A stretch of DNA of 39,683 nucleotides from Parcubacteria group bacterium GW2011_GWA2_48_9 (GTDB lineage Bacteria; Patescibacteriota; Patescibacteriia; UBA10025). Both the position numbers and the translations under genes were made by a program. The first letter of the stretch is position 1, and every line of letters begins with the position of its first letter. Positions 23,536 to 30,960 of this stretch are shown here, piece after piece. Under the pieces are notes generated by a model. It was not told where the DNA came from. It worked only from the letters and a program-made list of their open reading frames with translations, and searched no databases. The stretch is from positions 1 through 39,683 of the forward strand of contig LCPQ01000009.1 in the NCBI GenBank assembly GCA_001003705.1, written 5' to 3'.

Positions 23536-24333
23536 CTATAGCGAAACTTCTGCTACCACCGGGGAGTGGTCTGAGGCTTTTTTTATGCGAACACTACTAG
23601 CCACCCTTACATCTGTTATTTTGGCGGCGAGTATTTTATTGGCGAAAATGTAATCAAGCCGAAGGTCCAGGTGGTCCGCATCTTCCGATTGTTCGGTGAC
23701 AGTGATATGGAATCCCTGACCAACACCTTGAAGTCCAAGCATATCAATCCATCCAGCACGTTGCAATGCAGTGATGACGTCGAAACGGAGCGCATCATTT
23801 CCGAATTTGGATATTCCATGCTGTTGGAGCTGTTTCAAAAGGGATGGCGGATAGGGGTCGGCGGGTGATAGAGAATTCAAATCTCCCATTAGAAACATCG
23901 GTTCATTGCTATGCTGTGTCAGTAAGCCGTTGATCCTGGGCACTTCACGTAGTCGCCAGTCTTCTGTTTTTGGAGAAAGGTGGGCTACGAGTACATGAAG
24001 CGGGGTTGGGGTTTTTACAGTAGCAAAAAGAAAACTATGCCATACGTTATCAGGGTCAGTAACGACATTACAAGTAGTGATCGGATAGCGGCTGTAGAAA
24101 GCAATATCGTACACCCTTCCAGAGGATGAGCGGGGGTATGAGTGGGAAATTTTCATCTGTGCATCGGCGATTTTCAGGAGATGACCTATTTCACGGAATC
24201 GTCCGGACGATTCCCACTCGCACGCTTCCTGGACAGCTAAAATATCCGGTCGCTCTGCGGCAATTACTTTCTTAATGCTTTCGAAGCGGTCCTCCCCTCC
24301 TCGATAGACATTGTAGGTCATGACTTTAGCCAT
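23536..24333 (-). CDS. Endonuclease/exonuclease/phosphatase (EEP) family protein
   Basis: A 265-residue protein with the EEP fold and its metal-binding residues: MTYNVYRGG at the start, AVQEACEW, FLMGDLNS in the middle, RLDYIFANK and the C-terminal SDHSPVVAEV. No signal peptide. Family members hydrolyse phosphodiesters in DNA, lipids or sugar-phosphates; the exact substrate is not evident, since AP-endonuclease-specific helices are absent. It is divergent from the guanylate-kinase-like gene with which it shares a promoter region. Confidence 0.92.
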   Translation of the reverse strand: MAKVMTYNVYRGGEDRFESIKKVIAAERPDILAVQEACEWESSGRFREIGHLLKIADAQMKISHSYPRSSSGRVYDIAFYSRYPITTCNVVTDPDNVWHSFLFATVKTPTPLHVLVAHLSPKTEDWRLREVPRINGLLTQHSNEPMFLMGDLNSLSPADPYPPSLLKQLQQHGISKFGNDALRFDVITALQRAGWIDMLGLQGVGQGFHITVTEQSEDADHLDLRLDYIFANKILAAKITDVRVASSVRIKKASDHSPVVAEVSL

Positions 24334-24363
24334 TTCATTTGTGTGAGTGAGTATCTCTATGAT

Positions 24364-24378
24364 AGTATAAGGTATAAT
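24364..24378. promoter_or_regulatory. Back-to-back -10 boxes of two divergent genes
   Basis: TATACT on the minus strand (24369-24364) serves the EEP gene and TATAAT on the plus strand (24373-24378) serves the guanylate-kinase-like gene. They are separated by 3 bases, so polymerases would exclude each other. Confidence 0.6.
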
Positions 24379-24414
24379 TTGAAACTTTGGGAGCTACCAA
24401 TATTGACATCACCT

Positions 24415-25257
24415 ATGAACGAACAAAGTCCCGATCGGGCTGAACAATCCTTTGAAGCAAAGATCCAAGCGATAAAAAGTGACTGGAATGCCGCAATGCT
24501 GGAAATCGTCCATGCGCAGTATCGCCACCGCGGACTTGACGTACCAAAGATGAACGAGTCTGAAATGCTTGAGCGTGCGCCATATCTTTTAGAGTCAGCC
24601 ACGAGCCCGACTGAGGGGCAGGAGCCCGCCAAGTTTATCGTACTTACCGCGCCGACGGGCGTAGGCAAGAATACGGTAGGCAAAAGGCTCGAAGCGGACG
24701 GCGTAGCGAAACTTCCGAGGGTCAATACGAGATCGATACGTCCTGGTGAAGTTGAAGGGAAAGATTATTTTTTTGTCGATGATGTCAAGTTTGCTGAAAT
24801 GGTGGAGCATGGTGAGGTATTCTGCGCCACTTCCACAGCTGAAGAGAGTAAAGAAGCTCATGGGAAGGGTGTGGAGCTATCAGGCGCAGCGCAAACGCAA
24901 GCCGGCATCCCACGTGCAGAGTTTCAAGCATACCTTCGAAGTGGCCAGCCTTTTTATATCGATTCAGGCGCAGGCACTGCTCGAAAGATTAAGTCTGAGC
25001 CAGCAGTGCAAGGATTGGCGTATAAAACTGTATTTCTCCTCCCCCCATCGATCGATGAGATGCTCCGCAGGGTGCTATCCCGCCGTCAGGAAGAAGCTGG
25101 AGCCGGATCAGATACTACCATGTCAGATGTGACGCTTTTGGACCGTCTGACGATCGCAGTGAATCACTTGCGTCGGTCAGCTGATACAGCCGACGGGTAT
25201 GTAGTGAATGATCGAGTTGAGCGAGCCGCCAAGGAGATTCAAAGGTACTACGAATAG
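24415..25257 (+). CDS. Guanylate-kinase-like P-loop protein
   Basis: A 280-residue protein from the ATG at 24415; an in-frame GTG at 24343 lies upstream of the TATAAT and cannot be used. Residues 75-225 resemble guanylate kinase: P-loop APTGVGKNT, then NTRSIRPGEVEGKDYFFVDDVKFAEMVEHGEVF (the GMP-binding region) and a C-terminal RRQEEAG arginine region. An N-terminal extension of about 70 residues is unusual and helical, with several acidic residues. Whether it phosphorylates GMP or another nucleotide cannot be read; a true gmk elsewhere would point to a new role. It stands alone, divergent from the EEP gene. Confidence 0.85.
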   Translation: MNEQSPDRAEQSFEAKIQAIKSDWNAAMLEIVHAQYRHRGLDVPKMNESEMLERAPYLLESATSPTEGQEPAKFIVLTAPTGVGKNTVGKRLEADGVAKLPRVNTRSIRPGEVEGKDYFFVDDVKFAEMVEHGEVFCATSTAEESKEAHGKGVELSGAAQTQAGIPRAEFQAYLRSGQPFYIDSGAGTARKIKSEPAVQGLAYKTVFLLPPSIDEMLRRVLSRRQEEAGAGSDTTMSDVTLLDRLTIAVNHLRRSADTADGYVVNDRVERAAKEIQRYYE

Positions 25258-25285
25258 TTTTCCCGGTATTACTGAATATAATAAG

Positions 25286-25320
25286 AAAAGCCCACCCGCG
25301 TTTCACAACGTGGGTGGGTA
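25286..25320 (-). terminator. Intrinsic terminator of the 25343 gene
   Basis: On the minus strand CCCACCCACG (25318-25309) pairs with CGCGGGTGGG (25300-25291) around an 8-base loop, followed by CTTTTCTTATT. Confidence 0.85.
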
Positions 25321-25342
25321 TTGAGCGTACTAATGTGCGGAG

Positions 25343-26356
25343 TCAGTCTGCCGCGATTCCGCGGAGCAGATCGATGAGCTTAGCGATTCGCTCAGCTGGA
25401 TCAGCGGGAGTCCGCGGATCCCCAGGACCCGCGTTACGAGCCAAGTAGAACACTTGGTCCATCCGGATGATTCGATCCGGACCCATCGGGATCCACCGCG
25501 CGCAGATTTCGCGAAGTGTGTCGACGTCCGAAGGAGGCGTTTGCTCAATCGCCCTCACCACGTCGCCGATTGAGGTATCAGTGGTAATACCGCCTCTGTC
25601 AATCGATTGGAAGAAGTCTACCACTGTTCGGTGGAGGTCGGGTTGAAGACCGACCCGGATCTCGGACATCAGCAGTCTTTCCAGTTCGGGGTCGATCGAC
25701 AGGAGGTCGAAGCGTAGCCGGCGGAGGCTCCCGCACGGATTAAATTTCCGAGCGATATGCGCATCCACTTCAGCCTGGGTAGGCGGAATGGGGATGTGAA
25801 CGTGGTACGTTGTTCCCCCATCAGGTGAGTAGAGAGGGGGAAATGTATCGACGTACACAGGGCCGTCGGGTGACTTGGCGAAGTTGGACAGGCGTAAGTC
25901 CATCCCCACGGTGAGAGGATGACTTTGATGTAGCACTCCGCTGCTACAGCGGAGTATTTCTCGGATCATTGTCTGGGCATTCGCCGGACTTCTGATGATC
26001 CGAACACGGTAGTCATCCCCGTAGTGGGTGGCCTCATAAATTGGCCAGCCATTTTCGGAGACGTAGAGCTTGTGCGGTTCAGCGAGAACCACCTCATGTT
26101 GTTGGAGAAGTGTGTGGAACTCACCCATCATATTCACGAGTTCTTGTGCTCTCGAAAAGCGCTGCTTGCCTTCGAGAGCCGCGATCTCCACTGGCAGGAG
26201 ACACTTCACGATGACAGGGTGTGTCTCGCCGCCGTTCCGGTAGATCACGATTTCGGTGAAGTTAGAACTCTGTTGACCTTCGACGGTCTGCGTGCCCAAA
26301 ACGTCACCGAGGAAGTCGAATGCGTGCAGGGTTTGTGGTCGTATCAGGCTGTTCAA
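25343..26356 (-). CDS. Atypical kinase-like protein, paralogue of 16003-16959
   Basis: A 337-residue soluble protein paralogous to the 16003 gene. Conserved blocks: PVIVKCLLP (Lys51, beta-strand Lys), VGMDLRLSNF (D153....N158, catalytic-loop-like), VYVDTFPPLYSP (D170, DFG-like), then RKFNPCGSLRRLRFDLLSIDPELE and a C-terminal DVDTLREICARWIPMG. Both copies share a late DxDTLRE(I/V).A..IP motif. The start is TTG at 26356, set by a near-perfect Shine-Dalgarno (GGGAGG) 6 bases upstream; no ATG fits. The gene has its own terminator. Codon usage is noticeably GC-richer than the neighbouring EEP gene. Enzymatic activity is inferred only from motif order. Confidence 0.82.
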   Translation of the reverse strand: MNSLIRPQTLHAFDFLGDVLGTQTVEGQQSSNFTEIVIYRNGGETHPVIVKCLLPVEIAALEGKQRFSRAQELVNMMGEFHTLLQQHEVVLAEPHKLYVSENGWPIYEATHYGDDYRVRIIRSPANAQTMIREILRCSSGVLHQSHPLTVGMDLRLSNFAKSPDGPVYVDTFPPLYSPDGGTTYHVHIPIPPTQAEVDAHIARKFNPCGSLRRLRFDLLSIDPELERLLMSEIRVGLQPDLHRTVVDFFQSIDRGGITTDTSIGDVVRAIEQTPPSDVDTLREICARWIPMGPDRIIRMDQVFYLARNAGPGDPRTPADPAERIAKLIDLLRGIAAD

Positions 26357-26622
26357 AGCATACCTCCCTGGGTTGCCCAGTGTATGGATGATTTCTGTGA
26401 TTTCTCGTATCAGTGACCAGCGTAAGATTGGGTGTGGTCTACCTTCCCTTCGTCTTGTTAGTGGCCTCAGTCCTTGTAAGGCTCGTTGTCAATGTTCGCC
26501 CGTTTTCAATGGAATACGCAAAATCAAAAAATTCTGCTATCTCATATTGAACACGGTGCAGTTTTGGTTTATTACCTGCATGTAAACATATAAATGGTTT
26601 TCTGTCAACCCCGTGCGTATAC

Positions 26623-26638
26623 AAAAAAACAGTCCCAC

Positions 26639-26646
<8 letters not shown>
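26623..26646 (-). terminator. Terminator built from the 5S terminal stem
   Basis: The 3' strand of the 5S terminal helix (26646-26630) extends outward and pairs with 26754-26770 for about 17 base pairs, closing on seven T (26629-26623 on the minus strand). The 5S molecule therefore sits inside its own terminator hairpin. Confidence 0.8.
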
Positions 26647-26761
<115 letters not shown>

Positions 26762-27107
26762 GTGAGACTGTTTAAATTTATCAATGTGAAGAGCTTCCGT
26801 ATCTTCTCTGAATACGATTGCATGCTCTACGCTCTATTAGTACTCCTCCGCTTCATCCTTTACAGGACTTCCACGTAGAGCCTATCGACCCGATCATCTC
26901 TCGGGGAGCTTAAAAGAAATTTAATCTTGAAGACGGCTTCACGCTTATATGCTTTCAGCGCTTATCCGTGCCGAACGTCGCTACCGAGCAATGCCCCTGG
27001 TGGGACAACTCGTCGACGAGAGGTTCGTTCTTCCCGGTCCTCTCGTACTAGGGAAGAGTCTTCTCAAATTTCTAACGCCCACGGCAGATAGGAGACCGAA
27101 CTGTCTT

Positions 27108-27143
<36 letters not shown>

Positions 27144-27183
27144 TGGCGAACAGCCAAACCCTTGGGACCTTCTCCAGCCCCAG

Positions 27184-27382
27184 CCTCGAGTAATGCTTGA
27201 ATAATGAGAGCTTCCCCTTTCGGGTCAGTCGTTACGGGGTCATTCCACCATCAGTGGAAGACTTCCCACGGTATTGTCCTTTTGCACCCTATCGGTGTGC
27301 AATGAGGAGTTCACCGTTATAAGCCGAATTTATTTTTCTCTTGGTATGAAATTACTTTCATAGCACCCCGATTTCGTCGTTA
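27184..27382 (-). other. 3'-truncated group I intron-like insert in 23S (about U2500)
   Basis: It starts directly after 5' exon GGCACCT. The exon pairs with intron GGGGTGCT (27369-27362), a 7-base-pair P1 with the expected U-G at the splice site. P2 is an ATGAAA/TTTCAT hairpin. P3 arms are TTCGG (27328-27324) and CCGAA (27223-27219), P4 arms ACGGT (27317-27313) and ACCGT (27272-27268), with P5 and P6 hairpins between. The R-like GTAACGACTGA is at 27235-27225. The P7 3' strand (TCAGTC), P9 and the terminal G are not found, and the 3' exon resumes only at CTGGGG (27183). There is no ORF inside. Confidence 0.75.
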
Positions 27383-27958
27383 AGGTGCCAAACCTCCTCG
27401 TCGATGTGGACTCTTGGAGGAGATCAGCCTGTTATCCACGGAGTAGCTTTTATCCGATGAGCTTCCGCCGTCCTATATCGAGGACATACTGCTGCAGATC
27501 CCGAAATAAATTCGGGACAAGCATGCAATACGCCACATACGGTCGGATCACTAAGTTCTGCTTTCGCAACTGCTCGACATGTACGTCTTGCAGTAAAGCT
27601 GGCTTATGGCTTTGCCCTATCAGCTCGATTTCCATCCGAGCTTAGCCAACCTTTGTAAACGCCTCCGTTACGTTTTGGGAGGCGACCGCCCCAGTCAAAC
27701 TACCCACCAGACACTGTCTCTCTGCCCGATAAGGGCAAGAGGTTAGTCATAACATCATTCCAGCGTGGTATTCCATATTGCGACTCCAGTCCGCCCAAAG
27801 GCAAACCTTCATAGTCTCCCACGTATTCTCGGCAGTAAAAACGTTATGACAATGCCAAGTTGTAGTAAAGCTTCACGGGGTCTTTTCGTCTAGCCGCGGG
27901 TAATGAGCATCTTCACTCATCTTGTAATTTCGCCGAGTCCCTCGTTGAGACAGTTCTC

Positions 27959-28021
<63 letters not shown>

Positions 28022-28789
28022 GGTTATAGTTACCGCCGGCGTTCGTCAGCGCTTCAGCTCGGAGCTTGCACCCCTCACCTTAACGTTCTGACACTGGCCA
28101 GGCATCAGCCCCTATACATCACCTTTCGGTTTAGCAGGGACCTGTGTTTTTGATAAACAGTCGCTTGAGATCTTTTACTGAGGTCGCCTTGCGGCGACAG
28201 GCCATATACCAAAGGTACGGCCGTTGTATTGCCGAGTTCCTAAACGAGGGTTCTCTCGTTCACCTTAGGATTCTCTCCTTACTCACCTGTGTCGGTTTGC
28301 GGTACGGACACCACTGCATTGAAGTATACGTTTCTTTTCGCGGCACGTGATCCTTATCTGTTGGTCTTGGCTTGCGCCGCAACCTTCTCTCAATCCGACT
28401 TTACGCCAGACCAAGAGCGTGCATAACCAGAACACGCAGACAATTTACCCGTGCGTCAAAACGCATACATACAGTGGCGGTGCTGGAATATTAACCAGCT
28501 GTCCATCGGCTACGCATATTCAGCCTCGCCTTAGGACCGACTAACCCTGGGACGATTTGCGTTGCCCAGGAAACCTTGAGTTTTCGGTGGACGGGGTTCT
28601 CACCCGTCTTTGTGCTACTTATGCCAACATTCTCACTTCGAAGCGCTCCACCGTTTCTTGTCGAAACGACTTCACCGCACTTCGAACGCTCCTCTACCAA
28701 TTCTGCCTAAAAGGCAGAAGTTCCCATATTCGGTACGAGATTTGAGCCCCGGTACATTTTCGGTGCGCAAGAGCTTGACTAGTGAGCTG

Positions 28790-28832
<43 letters not shown>

Positions 28833-29604
28833 AGTTGTCTGAACTTTTGCACCTCCTTTAACACTTAATCTCGATTTAGGGACCTTATATGAGGATCTGG
28901 GCTGTTTCCCTTTTGACCGGTGAAGCTTCGCCCCCACGGTCTGACTCCCCCGATAATCTACACTGGCATTCGGAGTTTGGTTTAGTAAAGTAGGCTTACG
29001 CCATCTTCACCAATTCAGTGCTCTACCACCAGTAAGAAATTTCGGGAGGCTAGCCCTCAAGCTATTTCGAGGAGAACCAGCTATTGCCGAGTTCGATTGG
29101 AATTTCTCCGCTATCCACAGATCGTCCCCGCGTGTTGTACGGCGCGTGGGTTCGGACCTTCCCCCGCATTTCTGCGGAGTTCATCCTGTCCATGGATAGG
29201 TCACACGGCTTCGGGTCTTGTCGGTAGAATGAATAGGTCGCGTTTATCACGCTCGCTTTCACTGTGGCTTGGCCCTTTTCGGGCTTGGCCGCACTCTACC
29301 GAACAAACTCGTTGGCTCATTCTTCAATAGGCACGCCATGATCCCGCAATGCGGGACGCTGACTGCTTGTAAGTATATGGTTTCAGATACTTTTCATTCC
29401 CCTCACCGGGGTGCTTTTTACCTTTCCCTCACGGTACTTGTTCACTATAGATCACACGACGTATTTAGCCTTAGAGCGATAGTCGCCCTGGTTTCCCATA
29501 GAATTTCACGTGTTCCATGGTACTCGAGAGAAATTATCGTAGGTCCCAACTCGTTTTGCGTACAGGACTTTCACCTTCTATGGTTGAGCATTCCAGCCCA
29601 TTCT

Positions 29605-29730
29605 GCTACGAATTGGAGAGCACCTCATCCGTGCCCCCCGCCGAAGGCGGGGGATCCAGAAGAGGAACTCCCTCGAACAAATCCTACCTGAACCTTTGTA
29701 GGGGTTCAAAATAATTTTCTCACAACGCCC
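29605..29730 (-). other. Domain I expansion segment in 23S
   Basis: Between GTTGTGAGAA and GTAGCAGAATGGGC the molecule has far more sequence than E. coli. It includes hairpins GAACC/GGTTC and CCCCCGCC/GGCGGGGG. It is a structured expansion with no ORF or splice-site pairing, so I take it as retained rRNA. Confidence 0.5.
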
Positions 29731-30078
29731 TTCTTCCATTGGGCCTACACCCATACCTTGCATTGCTGCAAAGAGAGAGAAGAGTTTTGGCTTTTCCCCG
29801 TTCGCTCGCCACTACTAAGGGAATGTTTCTTCGCTTGCGCGAAGAGTTAGTTTCTTTTCCTCTGGCTACTAAGATGTTTCAATTCACCAGGTGTTCTTCA
29901 TACACCTATGTATTCAGTGCATGATCCCGTCCAAACGGACAGGGGGTTTCCCCATTCGGATATCCCCGGATCACAGGTTGGTTGCCACCTCCCCGAGGCT
30001 TATCGCAGGCTCCTACGTCCTTCATCGTCGTTCGTGTGTCAAGGCATCCACCATATACCCTTCGATGAGCATGCAACC

Positions 30079-30444
30079 GTAATCACAAAAGATAACGGTA
30101 CATGTTTACGAATTTACGAATCTTTACGAATATACGAATAGAATTCTACTTGAATCTTATTCGTACGGGTAAAAGGGATTCGTACATTCGTACTTATTAG
30201 ATGCTCTTCACTTGATTGATGCGAATTGTTAACGTTCGTTCTAGAGCTGAAATGGCAGATGGTATGAGCAAATGGCGGATAGCCAATAGCTTATAGCATT
30301 TGGGAATCTCGGTTCTAGATTGTTAAAGACTTCACGTATGTATTTCTGGAGACCTTCACTTCGTTGTGGGGCGATTTTTCACCCTCAGAGTAAGAAAAAA
30401 CCCGCTTCCGCGGGACTAAACCGGTCCTAAAAGACACTGGCGAT
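30079..30444 (-). other. 23S leader region with TACGAAT/ATTCGTA repeats
   Basis: No gene seen. Between about 30108 and 30195 TACGAAT occurs at least three times in one orientation and ATTCGTA three times in the other, so the RNA could fold into alternative stems just ahead of the 23S 5' end, perhaps for processing. A terminator hairpin lies at 30395-30414. No convincing promoter for the 23S gene lies between that terminator and the gene. Confidence 0.5.
30395..30414 (-). terminator. Intrinsic terminator upstream of 23S
   Basis: On the minus strand CCCGC-GGAA-GCGGG (30414-30401) is followed directly by six T. The stem is 5 GC-rich base pairs with a GNRA-like tetraloop. Confidence 0.65.
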
Positions 30445-30519
30445 TTAGTCTCGCATTTTGGCTAAGGTTAGTAATTCTTTTGCCATACTGTGGACAGTCA
30501 GTGGATTAGTTGGACCCAT
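30445..30519 (-). CDS. 24-codon micro-ORF, unknown
   Basis: A very short ORF beginning MGPTNPLTVH and ending LAKMRD, with TAA stop. The ATG lies about 10 bases after the predicted start of a perfect consensus promoter, and a terminator follows 31 bases after the stop. That gives a complete transcription unit of about 135 bases. The C-terminal half (MAKELLTLAKMR) would be an amphipathic helix. It could be a real micro-protein, a leader peptide, or just an sRNA. No Shine-Dalgarno, in keeping with nearby genes. Confidence 0.45.
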   Translation of the reverse strand: MGPTNPLTVHSMAKELLTLAKMRD

Positions 30520-30535
30520 TTTCAGGGCAAAAGGG

Positions 30536-30564
30536 ATTATATGCGGAATTGGTGGAGGTGTCAA
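30536..30564 (-). promoter_or_regulatory. Perfect promoter TTGACA-N17-TATAAT
   Basis: On the minus strand TTGACA (30564-30559) and TATAAT (30541-30536) are both consensus with 17-base spacing, the strongest promoter in the window. It drives the micro-ORF transcript and possibly the 23S-5S unit if the terminator at 30395-30414 is read through. Confidence 0.9.
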
Positions 30565-30570
30565 TGGGAA

Positions 30571-30960
30571 TTTGAAATAATGGGTAAGGCGAGGTGAAGG
30601 CCCCAAAAAGCCTAGTGTGATATGATAAAGATACCTATGGAAAAGAAGTCAGAAACGAAAAATCTATTGTTGAGGGCGAAGAACCGTTGGCAAAGGTCCT
30701 AGGTACTCCCGAGTACTTTATTAAATCCGTCAGCCACTTTCGGAAGTAGTGGACTATATGAAAACCATTGTCGAGTGACTCTGCAGTTGTATTAGGGGTT
30801 TCATCGTGGGTCTTCGATAGCGTATCACTTTGTGAATTAACAGAGCAGTAACCGGTGAGCGAATTCTTATAAGAATACGTAGACAAACGACCTGTATGTA
30901 CGCGGGTCATACGAGGAAAACGAAATCAATCGCAGGGTATATGGCCGATGAAGTGCATGT
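30571..30960. other. Intergenic region with possible broken small gene and a palindrome
   Basis: No intact gene is convincing. A plus-strand ATG at 30637 follows TATGAT by 10 bases and opens MEKKSETKN, but stops after 21 codons. A neighbouring frame of the same strand continues plausibly (IVEGEEPLAKVLGTPEYF...SVSHFRK, stop near 30749), as if one base was gained or lost in the run of A. A perfect 14-base palindrome ATTCTTATAAGAAT lies at 30863-30876, 85 bases before the histidine kinase, and could be an operator. The minus-strand frame 30635-30910 is Ser/Thr-rich and unconvincing. Confidence 0.3.

Noticed and set aside
29605-29730. Second intron in 23S domain I
   Set aside because: No splice-site P1 pairing or group I core; it reads as stacked hairpins typical of an expansion segment.
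30635-30910. Minus-strand 91-codon ORF
   Set aside because: Ser/Thr-rich with no recognisable fold, no promoter or ribosome site, and it opposes the more protein-like plus-strand frames.
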